Origin: Dysgonomonas sp. 511 | Lineage (GTDB): Bacteria; Bacteroidota; Bacteroidia; Bacteroidales; Dysgonomonadaceae | Reading direction: 5' to 3' | Assembly: GCF_010501105.1 (NCBI RefSeq) | Contig: NZ_QVMQ01000014.1 | Location: 1-64,000, forward strand | DNA: 64,000 bases | Part shown: positions 47,726 through 58,000 of the stretch, one piece after another | Layout of the letters: every line of letters begins with the position of its first letter | How positions within the stretch are numbered: the stretch's first letter is position 1 | Notes under the pieces: generated by a model | What the model saw: the letters and a program-made list of their open reading frames with translations, nothing else | Database searches by the model: none | Told to the model about the DNA's origin: nothing | Translations under genes and position numbers: made by a program

Positions 47726-50056
47726 ATGAAGAAATTTATCTTGCTGGCAGGTATTCTTGCTATTTTATTTAACAGTTGCACAACTAAAGGTACTTTCGAG
47801 GTAGGAGACAAGACCTTCTTGTTGAACGGTGAATCCTTTGTCGTTAAAGCCGCCGAACTCCATTACCCCCGTATCCCTAAAGAATACTGGGAGCACCGTA
47901 TTCAGGCAGCTAAGGCATTAGGTATGAATACCATCTGTCTATATGTCTTCTGGAACTACCACGAACCCGAAGAAGGCAAGTATGACTTCTCGGGACAAAA
48001 AGACATTTCCGCTTTCTGTAAACTGGCACAAAAACACGATATGTATGTGATTGTCCGCCCGGGTCCGTATGTTTGCGCCGAATGGGAAATGGGAGGGTTG
48101 CCTTGGTGGCTGTTGAAAAAGAAAGATATAAAACTTCGTGAGCAAGACCCGTATTATATGGAACGCACCAAGTTGTTTATGAATGAAGTCGGTAAGCAGT
48201 TGTCCGATTTGCAGATAACCAAAGGTGGCAATATCATCATGGTACAGGTCGAAAACGAATATGGGGCTTTTGGTACAGACAAGCCATATGTTGCAGCCAT
48301 TCGCGATATAGTAAAAGAGGCAGGTTTTACCGATGTACCTTTATTCCAATGCGACTGGAACTCCAACTTTGAAAATAATGCGCTGGAAGACCTTGTGTGG
48401 ACTATCAATTTCGGCACAGGAGCCAATATCGACGACCAGTTCAGTCGGTTGCAAGAACTCCGCCCCAATACTCCGCTCATGTGTAGCGAATTTTGGTCGG
48501 GATGGTTCGACCATTGGGGAGCAAAACACGAAACGCGCAGCGCCGAAGCGTTGGTAAACGGCATGAAAGAAATGCTCGACCGCAATATCTCTTTCAGCCT
48601 GTATATGACACACGGTGGAACCAGCTTCGGGCATTGGGGAGGAGCTAATTTCCCCAACTTTTCTCCCACCTGTACATCTTACGATTATGATGCTCCAATC
48701 GGCGAATCGGGGAACATTACGCCCAAATATTATGAAGTACGCAATCTGTTAAAGAATTACCTGCCAGAAGGACAGACATTGCCTGAAATTCCGGATTCAA
48801 TACCGACAATAGCAATACCAGCATTTGAACTGACCGAAATAGCTCCATTGTTTGACAATTTACCTGATGCCAAAGAAAGTGAAACAATCCAATCGATGGA
48901 GTTTTTCGATCAGGGCTGGGGAAGCATCCTTTACCGGACAAAGCTCGAAGCTTCTGATGAGGAACAAACCTTGATAATAACCGAAGCCCACGACTGGACA
49001 CAGGTATTCCTGAATGGAGAAAGAATAGCTACCCTTAGTCGAATGAAAGGTGAAAGTACTGTAAAACTTCCTCCTGTAAAAGAAGGAGCACAACTCGACA
49101 TTCTTGTAGAAGCTATGGGGCGTATGAATTTCGGTAAAGGCATCTATGACTGGAAAGGGATTACAGAAAAAGTGGAGATACAAACAAGAAACGAGACAAA
49201 AGAATTAAAGAACTGGCAGGTATATAATATCCCTGTGGATTATGAATTTGCCAAGAATAAGCAATACAAGCGAGAACCAAATATCGCGAAGTCTCCGGCA
49301 TATTACAGGGGTACGTTTACGCTAGACATGGTTGGAGATACATTTTTCAACATGATGAACTGGAGTAAAGGTCTGGTTTGGGTAAATGGTTATGCCATCG
49401 GACGTTTCTGGGAGATAGGCCCCCAGCAAACACTATATATGCCGGGATGCTGGCTTAAGAAAGGAGAGAATGAGATTATCGTACTTGATATGGCTTCTCC
49501 GGAAAAACCGGAAACAGAAGGACTCAGAATGCCAATATTGGATGTTTTGAGAGACAATGGTGCATACGCACACCGTAAGCTGGGTGAAAATTTGAATCTG
49601 ACAGAAGAAACTCCTGTGTACAAAGGGGCTTTCAAACCGGGTAATGGTTGGCAGCATATCAAGTTTGGTAAGACAATAGATACCCGTTTCTTCTGTATCG
49701 AAGCATTGAACTCGCACGGAGGAGATGATTACGCATCGATGGCTGAACTGGAACTGTTAGGAGAAGATGGTAAACCTGTATCGCGTCAGCACTGGAAAGT
49801 AGTTTATGCCGATAGTGAAGAACTAGATGATGCCAATAATGTAGCGACCAATGTATTCGACTTACAGGAATCTACTTTCTGGCATACCAATTATTCTAAA
49901 GATAAACCTAAACATCCTCATCAATTGGTAATCGATTTGGGCGAAGACAGGAAAATCACAGGCTTTTCATACCTTCCACGGGCAGAAGCAAATAAATCGG
50001 GTATGATTAAAGATTTTAGAGTATATGTTAAGATGTCGCCATTTAAGGTTAAATAG
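47726..50056 (+). CDS. GH35 beta-galactosidase lipoprotein
   Basis: A 776-residue family 35 beta-galactosidase with lipobox Cys18 (AILFNSC). The catalytic barrel begins FLLNGESFVVKAAELHYPRI, with the GH35 signature RPGPYVCAEWEMGGLPWWLL, acid/base Glu178 in QVENEYGAFG and nucleophile Glu255 in CSEFWSGWFD. Beta-sandwich domains follow, and the last ~130 residues look like an F5/8-type (CBM32) galactose-binding module (HGGDDYASMAELELLGEDG ... KITGFSYLPRA). It ends the PUL, 12 bases after GH2. With GH53, GH2 and the GH-A enzyme it gives full depolymerisation of galactan. Confidence 0.94.
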   Translation: MKKFILLAGILAILFNSCTTKGTFEVGDKTFLLNGESFVVKAAELHYPRIPKEYWEHRIQAAKALGMNTICLYVFWNYHEPEEGKYDFSGQKDISAFCKLAQKHDMYVIVRPGPYVCAEWEMGGLPWWLLKKKDIKLREQDPYYMERTKLFMNEVGKQLSDLQITKGGNIIMVQVENEYGAFGTDKPYVAAIRDIVKEAGFTDVPLFQCDWNSNFENNALEDLVWTINFGTGANIDDQFSRLQELRPNTPLMCSEFWSGWFDHWGAKHETRSAEALVNGMKEMLDRNISFSLYMTHGGTSFGHWGGANFPNFSPTCTSYDYDAPIGESGNITPKYYEVRNLLKNYLPEGQTLPEIPDSIPTIAIPAFELTEIAPLFDNLPDAKESETIQSMEFFDQGWGSILYRTKLEASDEEQTLIITEAHDWTQVFLNGERIATLSRMKGESTVKLPPVKEGAQLDILVEAMGRMNFGKGIYDWKGITEKVEIQTRNETKELKNWQVYNIPVDYEFAKNKQYKREPNIAKSPAYYRGTFTLDMVGDTFFNMMNWSKGLVWVNGYAIGRFWEIGPQQTLYMPGCWLKKGENEIIVLDMASPEKPETEGLRMPILDVLRDNGAYAHRKLGENLNLTEETPVYKGAFKPGNGWQHIKFGKTIDTRFFCIEALNSHGGDDYASMAELELLGEDGKPVSRQHWKVVYADSEELDDANNVATNVFDLQESTFWHTNYSKDKPKHPHQLVIDLGEDRKITGFSYLPRAEANKSGMIKDFRVYVKMSPFKVK

Positions 50057-50142
50057 TGTAATCTGTTGATGCTGTTTTTCGAGTATCTTTAGTCTTAGGT
50101 TATTAAAATGCCTGCGACAAACAACTATACAAGGAAAATCCA

Positions 50143-51000
50143 TCATTTCATTTGTCTTCTATATTCTTTAGGGGTTAAACCTGTACGGCTCTTAAAATAC
50201 TTACATAGAAAAGAAAGATTAGGGAAGTTTAATTCATTAGAAATTTCCAGAATAGAAAGGGATGAAGATTTAAGCATTAATTTTATTTCGGTAATGGTAT
50301 AATTATCTATCCACTCTTTTGCTGTACGGCTATGAACATCCAATTCCTTTAAAATCATAGACAAGTATTTGGGCGTAATAAACAATTTGTCGGCATAAAA
50401 TGCCACTTCCCTGCTCGTTTTGAAATTTTTCATCACAAGTTCACAAAACTGTTCCATAATCAGGTTTTTCCGGCTTCGGGCCAAATGTGACAGTTGCTCA
50501 TTCCTTTTAATTTTATTGTAAATATCAAGAAAGAAGTTCCTTAGCAGGTTTGCAATAATCTCCCTTCTACATAAGTTTGATGTATCGTTATAACGATATT
50601 CTAATACCCTGAAAAATTCATTATAAAATAAATCAAACTCTTCCTCTGGCATTTGGAAGTAAAAATTTTCTTTTATAAATCCGACAAAAGAAGGCGGAAA
50701 ACGAAAAAGTATTTCGCTCATAAATTCAGAAGACAACCTTATGAATAGAAAAGAAAAATCACTACTGATATTATGAAGAGTAACAATCTCATTAGGGAAT
50801 AAAATGAAGAGTTTATTCTTTATTACAGATTGATGGTTCATATTTAAAACGAACTCAGCCCGACCTTCACGACAAATACAAACATAACCGTGCCTGAGTC
50901 TTAACGGAGAATCTAACTTATCAGCTTCGAGGAAAAATGGTTTTATCAAAAATTCATCATCACTCAAAACCGCACTTTCAATTATATCATCCAATCCCAT
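50143..51000 (-). CDS. AraC-family transcriptional regulator
   Basis: A 285-residue regulator: an N-terminal cupin-like sensing domain (about 15-150, with LRHGYVCICREGRAEFVLNM) and a C-terminal AraC DNA-binding domain. The latter has two helix-turn-helix units (AFYADKLFITPKYLSMILKE; NELNFPNLSFLCKYFKSRTG) and ends TPKEYRRQ. It is divergent from the truncated TolC gene; the 60-base gap between them suggests it once controlled an efflux operon whose remainder is lost. It is convergent with the GH35 gene. Confidence 0.9.
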   Translation of the reverse strand: MGLDDIIESAVLSDDEFLIKPFFLEADKLDSPLRLRHGYVCICREGRAEFVLNMNHQSVIKNKLFILFPNEIVTLHNISSDFSFLFIRLSSEFMSEILFRFPPSFVGFIKENFYFQMPEEEFDLFYNEFFRVLEYRYNDTSNLCRREIIANLLRNFFLDIYNKIKRNEQLSHLARSRKNLIMEQFCELVMKNFKTSREVAFYADKLFITPKYLSMILKELDVHSRTAKEWIDNYTITEIKLMLKSSSLSILEISNELNFPNLSFLCKYFKSRTGLTPKEYRRQMK

Positions 51001-51151
51001 ATTTCTATTGTTCTGATTTTAACCATAAAACTACCTATAATTTTCAATATTTCTACAATTATTGGAAATAATGGCAACTTTTGGCGAAAAATGGAGCTCA
51101 AATTGGCATGAAAAATTAAAGACCTTTGCAGCAGGAAAATTTATAAATAAT

Positions 51152-51922
51152 ATGATTTTAATAAGAAGTTCTATCAAAAAGATTGTTTTGGCGTTATTCC
51201 TGTTACTGCCAATTACCAACCTATCAGCCCAAGAGAAAATGAATAGGGTACTAACTCTCGATGAGATATTTCATCTGGTTACGGAAAACAGTAAACAACT
51301 TAAACTTTCGCAAAAAGGAATAGACATTGCGAAAAAGGCTACCGATGTAGCTAAAACATCGCGGTTGCCATCTATCGATGCCTCTTTATCCTTTTCTTAT
51401 CTGGGCGATGGCACGATAATGGATCGTGAGTTAACCAATATAACCCGTGCGCCAATGCCCCATTTTGGAAATAATTTTGCGTTGGAAGCCTCACAAGTTG
51501 TATTCTCAGGAGGAGCCATATCTAATTCTATAGCAAAGGCAGAATTACAAGAGCAAGTAGCTCAACTTAGTTATGAAAAAGACTTGATGGATATCCGTTT
51601 TTTACTTACCGGCTATTATCTGGATTTGTATAAACTAATGAACCAGAGAGAAGTATATGTGAAAAATATAGAACAAACTAATCTGCTAATCAAACAAATA
51701 AAGGCAAAACACAAAGAAGGGATGGCATTAAATAATGATATTACCCGCCATGAACTGACTTTGCAAAACTACGAGCTTTCCTTAATCGAAATAGATAATA
51801 ACTGTGATATACTCAACCATCATCTGATTGTCACATTAGGTTTGCCGCATAATACAGTTATAATGCCGGATAGTATGATACTGGGCATAGACCTAAACAT
51901 TCATTGTGTGTTTTACGGCTAG
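51152..51922 (+). pseudogene. TolC-family outer-membrane efflux protein, 3' truncated
   Basis: A 256-residue product starting at ATG 51152 (signal peptide MILIRSSIKKIVLALFLLLP, then NLSAQ); an upstream ATG at 51062 adds 30 unlikely residues. The first half of a TolC protein is intact: RVLTLDEIFHLVTENSKQLK, GALEASQ-like FALEASQVVFSGGAISNSIA, LDLYKLMNQREVYVKN, and NHHLIVTLGLPHNTV. Family members run to about 420-450 residues with a second internal repeat, which is missing. After SMILGID the frame enters unrelated sequence and stops. The partner membrane-fusion and RND genes expected downstream are gone. Confidence 0.82.
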
Positions 51923-52021
51923 ACATGCCACTTCTATAAGCTATTTGGGTCGGCATACCCGAGCCTGAACAACAATCTTTGGTATGTATGGGTAGTTGAT
52001 ATTCAGATGATTACTGATAAT
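51923..52021. other. Junction sequence after the truncated TolC gene
   Basis: About 100 bases of unassigned sequence between the broken TolC frame and the recombinase fragment. No ORF or repeat could be identified; the break point in TolC is near 51893. Confidence 0.4.
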
Positions 52022-52327
52022 TTATAGTCGGATATATCTTAGGTATTCATTTGTCTTTTGGCTAGAAATTGTAGGCAGACATTTTCCATCCTTTTGACTT
52101 CCTTTATATTTAGCTAGTATCTCTTTAGGTATATCAAGTAAACGGATATTAGCATTTACATTGGTCTTACTCCGTTTTGTCATTACCCATAGGTTTCCAT
52201 CAAAAGCTTCCTGTATATTATCTTCAGTTAAATTGGAAACATCGATATAGCTGAGTCCGGTATAGCAGTAGAAGATTTGAAATTTATCCGCTGAATAACA
52301 GGCAATTAAAGAGAAGAAAGTAAACAA
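52022..52327 (-). pseudogene. Tyrosine recombinase (integrase) internal fragment
   Basis: The minus-strand frame contains YCYTGLSYIDVSNLTEDNIQ, FDGNLWVMTKRSKTNVNANI and RLLDIPKEILAKYKG. This matches the start of the catalytic domain of Bacteroidetes tyrosine recombinases (CYTGL-Y-DV, then TxRxKTxV). The catalytic His-x-x-Arg and Tyr regions are absent: the frame ends at RYIRL. The N-terminal text (MFTFFSLIACYSADK) is not family-like. It is a relic, not an active gene. Confidence 0.75.
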
Positions 52328-52629
52328 TGGGTAACGATTTAGAAATGAGCGAAACTCTTTGCTCTGCTTTATTTTACCATTGATTCAAATTACTATTTTA
52401 CGAAGATAAAAATAGTTTTTTAATCAGCATAATTTCCGAGAAAAGAATTTCTCTTAGCAATTAATTCGAGTTGCTACTTATAGTATTTTTTTAAATTTTT
52501 CTAATTCTCTCAATTTGCAGAGATGTTTATATTTTTTTGATAATCAACTAAGTAAAAAAAACAGGAGATTGACAGATAGATTTTCTTTATTGTTATTTCC
52601 AATCATCCTCCAATATCACAAATGTCAAA
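52328..52629. other. 302-base A/T-rich spacer in the scar
   Basis: No ORF recognised. It contains a short palindrome GAGAAA-AGAA-TTTCTC near 52438-52453. It joins the recombinase fragment to the ABC-transporter fragment and is probably deletion debris. Confidence 0.4.
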
Positions 52630-53310
52630 TTACACTTTATCTATCACCAGAATATTGTCGGCATCTGTTATGCTTGTCAGGCGATGGGCAATCATCAATA
52701 CCGTTTTTCCCTTTGTTAGCTCACTCAGAGCTTTATGTATCAGATGTTCATTTTCTGGATCGGCAAAAGCGGTTGCTTCATCCAGTACCACAATGGGCGC
52801 ATTTTTCAAGATAGCACGCGCCAGTACGATACGTTGCTGCTCTCCGCCCGAAAGATAGGTTCCTTCCGTACCTATTTTTGTATTCAATCCAAGTGGCTGC
52901 TTATCTATTATTTCACGGCACTGTGCCATATCTATTGCCTTTTCAACTTCTTCCATAGTTGCATCAGGATTGCCATATTTAATATTCTCAAGCAAAGTAG
53001 TCTTAAATAGTTTGGTATTCTGGAATACAAAAGAAATATGTTTCATCAACTCCTTTTGGTCTATATCCTTCATGTTTATTCCCGCGATAAGTACTTGCCC
53101 TTGGCTTGCTTCCCAAAATCGAGGTACAAGCCGTGCAATAGTTGTTTTTCCGCTTCCCGAAGCTCCAACCAATGCGACAGTTTTCCTTTGTGGAATTGAA
53201 AAACTCACACCATCTACTGCATTTTGTGTAGTAGATGGATATTGGAAAAATACATTATCGAAATGGATATCAAAGTTTTCTATAGGTTTTAAGTTTATTG
53301 AAATTATTTT
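52630..53310 (-). pseudogene. ABC exporter ATPase domain fragment, both ends missing
   Basis: A complete-looking nucleotide-binding domain without its membrane domain. The frame is open from 53310 (ENFDIHFDNVFFQYPSTTQN) without any ATG; a GTG at 53208 is internal. It shows Walker A GASGSGKTT, Q-loop FVFQNTKLF, signature LSGGEQQRIVLARA, Walker B IVVLDEATAF and H-loop AHRLTS. It stops at ILVIDKV, just before the usual final strand and tail. The 5' end abuts the HmuV stop codon (53315). ABC exporters of this type with fused membrane domain are 570-600 residues, so about two thirds is missing. Confidence 0.82.
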
Positions 53311-53314
53311 TTAT

Positions 53315-53653
53315 CTATTCCGGCACATATATAATCTCCCCATTCTCCAGTTCGTAGGCAATACCAACTTTCTTCCCTTTCGTTTGGGTTGAAGACTGAT
53401 CCTGCGAGGGAGTATATTTATTTATCTTATTTCCTTCTTTTGTTATAATCTCCATATTATCTTTTCCCGGGTTCTTCACAATGGTGTAGTCTTCCTGAGT
53501 AAAAACTTCAGTCATATTCATGTGTATTACCATAGCCACCATTAACGCTACGGCAAATACCATTGCTACATCGAACAAGTTGACAATAACGCTTAGCGGA
53601 TCGGTATCCTCCTCTTTCGAGAATTTGCTTATTCTTCTTTGTCTGCGTCTCAT
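53315..53653 (-). CDS. hmuV: DUF2149 membrane protein, HmuV-like (ExbD-like)
   Basis: A 112-residue protein with start at ATG 53653 (MRRRQRRISKF), which overlaps the HmuU stop as ATGA; a longer upstream start would overlap hmuU by 70 bases. It has one membrane helix at about 20-45 (VIVNLFDVAMVFAVALMVAM) with an Asp at residue 28. The basic N-terminus is cytoplasmic, and a small periplasmic domain ends NGEIIYVPE. The helix with its membrane Asp closely resembles ExbD (PxxDVxLxLLxxFM), suggesting the protein is the ExbD partner of HmuU. It is the last gene of the haem operon. Confidence 0.8.
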   Translation of the reverse strand: MRRRQRRISKFSKEEDTDPLSVIVNLFDVAMVFAVALMVAMVIHMNMTEVFTQEDYTIVKNPGKDNMEIITKEGNKINKYTPSQDQSSTQTKGKKVGIAYELENGEIIYVPE

Positions 53654-54252
53654 TGTTTCTCCTGTTTTTCGATTAATATTCTTGATATATAGTCTAGATT
53701 GTTCACGTCGCGTGCGTACCAACGTTGTTTAAACTGAAGCGTAACCAATCCGACAGCACTAACCACAAGCCCCACAACAGTAGTTGCAAATACAACCTGC
53801 ATATTATACGCCATCCCCGAAATATCCCCAGTGGATAGACCTACCAATGCTGGGCTCATAGCAATTAGAGTTCCTATCAGCCCGAGTACAGGTCCCATCT
53901 TGGCTAATAGCTTAGACAAAGATGTATCCTTCTCTGCTTCATTTTCAAAATTGGAAATTAGAAAATCAGAATATGCTTCACTTGGAGATGTAGCTAACAA
54001 ATCACGAAGATATCTTATAAAGAGTGAATTATCTTTTTCGGGTAAAGCGGCCTTTAATGATTCGATAGATGATGAACTTAAGTCTTTAATCTTATCATTC
54101 AACTCCTTATCATTCTTTCTTTTTACCATAAACTGATTATAGAAACTGCCGATCAGTAAAAGCGAACGTGCAAAGAGAAACAGCAGGATAATAATATCGG
54201 GGATAAGCAGGCTATTGGCCACCCAGAATAATACTTTCGAAATAACTTCCAT
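53650..54252 (-). CDS. hmuU: MotA/TolQ/ExbB-type proton channel, HmuU-like
   Basis: A 200-residue inner-membrane protein of the MotA/TolQ/ExbB family. Helices are near 6-35 (VLFWVANSLLIPDIIILLFLF), 105-130 (LAKMGPVLGLIGTLIAMSPA) and 140-165 (GMAYNMQVVFATTVVGLVVS). The GPVLGLIGTLI and ATTVVGL text is the conserved pore region. It differs from the exbB at 9860 by being shorter and lacking the extra N-terminal helix. Coupled by ATGA overlap to the ExbD-like DUF2149 gene, it probably forms a dedicated motor for the CobN-like or receptor proteins of this operon. Confidence 0.88.
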   Translation of the reverse strand: MEVISKVLFWVANSLLIPDIIILLFLFARSLLLIGSFYNQFMVKRKNDKELNDKIKDLSSSSIESLKAALPEKDNSLFIRYLRDLLATSPSEAYSDFLISNFENEAEKDTSLSKLLAKMGPVLGLIGTLIAMSPALVGLSTGDISGMAYNMQVVFATTVVGLVVSAVGLVTLQFKQRWYARDVNNLDYISRILIEKQEKQ

Positions 54253-54261
54253 TTTATAATT

Positions 54262-54975
54262 TTATTTTAGTTGATTTTTATTTTTTAGTTCTTTTTTCTG
54301 TCTGAATATCCATTTTACTTTATTCCATAAAAAGCCTATTAGAAAAGCACCTGCGAAAAGAATAAAGGACAAGACAAGAGCTTTAATATTTACTGGTTCT
54401 TCAACCGCCGCATATGTCACATTGCCATTTACGGTGGTGATAAGTCCTATAATACAGACAAATAGGCTGACCAGAAAATAAACTTCCAGCCGCAATTCCT
54501 TTTCGGGGTACAGATATCTAACCAGATAACTTAATGCCGGTAATCCTACGAGCACACCTCCTGCCAGAAGGTATGATATAGTAGTGAAATCAGTTCCCGG
54601 CATTGCGAATATTATCTGTGTAAGCAGATAAAACATGACGGGAAAGATTAGCAAGCTTGGATACCAATACAGTGGCTGAATCCATCTTTTTGTCTTTTTG
54701 CCAAACATCTCGCGCAGGGCCGCAAAACAGAATGCAAAGCAGATAGCCGACTCTATAGTAATGAGTACCGCCGCATCCTGCATTATCTTAGTGTTTTTCA
54801 GATAATCTACAATTTGCGTCTTCGATTGTAGGATTGCAAACTGGCATGCCCAAATTATAAAAACAGCACATATCAGACTGAATATTGCCGCCTGCCACAG
54901 TTTCCAAAAACTAAGTTTCAGGATACAGTTAATCAAGATAAACAACATCAGTATTTGTATAATAAGTTCCATCAA
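54262..54975 (-). CDS. hmuT: Polytopic membrane protein, HmuT-like
   Basis: A 237-residue, strongly hydrophobic protein with about six to seven helices, such as LIIQILMLFILINCILKLSF, ITIESAICFAFCFAALREMF, YPSLLIFPVMFYLLTQIIF and FILFAGAFLIGFLWNKVKWI, and a basic C-terminus. No catalytic motif is seen. Position between hmuS and hmuU matches the unassigned membrane gene of the Porphyromonas hmuYRSTUV operon, on which the name rests. It could form part of the motor or a transport channel; this is inference. It ends 9 bases before hmuU. Confidence 0.65.
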   Translation of the reverse strand: MMELIIQILMLFILINCILKLSFWKLWQAAIFSLICAVFIIWACQFAILQSKTQIVDYLKNTKIMQDAAVLITIESAICFAFCFAALREMFGKKTKRWIQPLYWYPSLLIFPVMFYLLTQIIFAMPGTDFTTISYLLAGGVLVGLPALSYLVRYLYPEKELRLEVYFLVSLFVCIIGLITTVNGNVTYAAVEEPVNIKALVLSFILFAGAFLIGFLWNKVKWIFRQKKELKNKNQLK

Positions 54976-55038
54976 TATATTTAGCTAATTTGATAATATG
55001 CCAATTGAATAATGGATTGACATATTGGCACATTCGAG

Positions 55039-58000
55039 TTATTTCTTTCTTTTCTTACGCAATATAACGAGCAGAATAACGAATGCAACAAGCACAACCG
55101 AAACTACAATGATCCCATTAAGAGAGCTCTCTTCTCCGTTTTCGGCTTGTGAAACACCTTCTTTCTTTAGTACTGTTCCGTTTTTGCCAATTTCGGAAGA
55201 AGCATCCGCAGTTTTCATATTTTGGATTTGTTGCTTGTACTCGGTTGCATTTTCCGGTGTCGATTTTTGTGCAATGAAATCCTGCAACTTAGCGTTCGAA
55301 CCTGCAAATCCGGAACCGCTGGCACCAAATTCCTTTACAAGATCAGTATGAAGTTTTGCAATATCCGCCAATTGCTGATCCGAAGCTTTCCACATACCCT
55401 TGCGGGCAGTTTCCATCATCACGGCAGTGATTTCCTGCATTGCCTGAGGATTTTGTTCTTTAAAGAATTTTTGCACTCCTAAGTTATGGGAGTCTTTCAC
55501 ATACACATCGTATATCTGATCCCACATTTCCTTATCAATTACATCGGGTTTCATCACGTTCCACGCATATGTATTTGTAACAACTTCCGTTACCTGCGCG
55601 GCGCTCGATGCTTTACCCTTCATTACCTCTTTGATATATGCAGGGTTAAATACTGTTGAGCGGGATTCTACTCCAATCGCTTCTTTCAAATCCTGCATCT
55701 TCACATTGTTTCGGTTTCGGTAATCGGCAAAATATGCGTCCGGGTCTTTGTCTGTAACATCGCGTACAGCAAGATTGATACCTCCCATAAATTCGAATAC
55801 GTGGTCAAGGCTCAATGCTCCCCACGTATTACTTTGCCGTGGCTGTACCACTACATCGGTATTGTGAAGCACGGCACGAAGTAATCCGGCTTTATATTCA
55901 CCCCAACCTTTATCACTTCCATAAACCGCACCCATGTTATTGATATAGGTCTCAGCGATTTCCTTTTCGTCTTCCCACTTGTCGCCGCTTTTTACCATCT
56001 CCTGAATGCCCGTTCCATACATGCCGTTTACACCGCCAAAAACACGTTGGGTCGACATCTCCCGTGCATCCTTAGGAGGAATACCTTTTTCTACAAGCTG
56101 GCGTTCTACTTCTGTTGTGCTTGCAGATACATAATTTTCGTACTTATCATCTTTGGATGATGCAGCCATTTCTACCGCTCGGGTAATTAATGATAGGCGG
56201 GATGCCGCAAGGTCTCGGAATTGTCCCGACGTTTGCACTACGACATCAATGCGAGGACGTCCCAATGTTTCGGATGGAATCAATTGGATATCAGATACAC
56301 GTCCGAAAGCATCGCGCACTGGTTCTACACCGAGCATATAAAGCACTTGTGCGATAGTAGCTCCTTCGCTTTCGATAAACTCACTACTCCAGAAGGTATA
56401 ACTTACTTTCTTCGGATAATCGCCATGTTGTTTTTTGTATTGCTCCAACGTCGCATTCACAAGTGACATACCTTTATCCCATGCTACTTCCGATGGAGTT
56501 GCTTCGGCATTAACAGCATATAGATTGCGTCCTGTAGGAACTGCATTCGGATTTGCAACGGCATCACCACCCGAGGATGGAGCTATATAGCCCCCCGACA
56601 AGGCATTTAATATAGATTTTATTTCCATTTCGGGACTTTGTTGCAAAGCATTCTTATAATTTACTATATTATTAATAGTACGTTCTACCTCCACAATAGC
56701 TCTTGCTCGTTCTTTCTGTTCCTTAGTATATTCCGGTTGCTTAGGCTTTTCCATTTGTTTAGGAACTTCCGACTTTTGGGTATCTACATTGTCCGGTTTT
56801 TTACCTATCTTAGGAATCCATGACGGATGACCTCCACCCGAACTACCTGATGATTTACCACCTTTCGCTGAACCGGACGATTGCATCATTGCAGCCATCC
56901 CTCTGCGAGGAGGTGTGAGTATCTTTTTCGCTTCCGACAAGTCCTTAATAGTTATCCCAGCTACATTACAGATCAATAGACTATCAACAGTTTTACCATT
57001 CAATACCTGATTAACCAATGCTTTTGCAGGCTCCAGATAACGTTGGGTGAAGAATGTTTTACTCTTTAATTGTTGCTCTGTTATCTTTCCGCGCTGTTTA
57101 TCCAATGCAGCCAAACTATAAGCTATAGGATCAACACTCATTGCTTGTACGGAGGATTGTATTTTTGCCATTTCGTAAGGGACTCCTGTGGTATACATTT
57201 GTCCTGTCATTTTCTCGTTGGCAATTTCTTCGGCAAAGTTCTCGATGCGCTCTATATCCGCAGTTGTATATGGATTAGTAAGGACGCTATCGAGTCGTAA
57301 TTCTCGGTGTAATCCTATTTCGATAGCCAGTTTCTTTACAGCTAGCGATGCTTTAGGTTGTGCAGCCTCATCCGTTTTATAGTAATCCTGTATTTTATTC
57401 TGCAATGCCCTGAATTGCGTTCTGGTCTCACTTTCCATAAATGGAGGGGTGAGGTAGGATATAGTGGTGGCATACGAACGGCGTTTAGCCATCATACTCT
57501 CTCCAATATTACCAATGGTATAGTAATAGAAATGCGGAACCGTTCCCACCAATCGGTCGGGCCAGTCGTTACTGTTCAGAGCCACTTGTTTCTGTGGAGT
57601 AAACTCAAGACTGCCATGTGTTCCGAAATGTAGCATAGCATCTGCTTTGAAAGCGTATTGCGACCAAAGGTAAGCTCCTATATATGTATGTGGAGGAGCT
57701 GACTTGGCTCCGTGAACAATGGCAAAAGCATCGCCGCCAAGTGCAGCCATCGGTTGAGGTAACAAGACGATATTTCCCAGTTCGATACGGGCAACAGCAA
57801 GATAATCTTTTCCCTCTTTGTGCACACTCATATATGCTCCGGGTGCTTCGCCATAAGTATTGGTAACGTCTGCATAAAGATCTTTAGGTATAGACTGACT
57901 TATCCACGATTCGTATTCCGACTTCTCAATCAAAGCAGGTTTGCCGTTTTTCAGGTAATCATCGAAAGCCCCTTCTGCATAAGTACTTAATACGGCACCT

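Noticed and set aside
52630..53208. Reading the ABC ATPase as an intact 192-residue stand-alone gene starting at GTG 53208
   Set aside because: The frame continues upstream with conserved NBD sequence but no start codon, and the C-terminal strand is missing, so it is a fragment.
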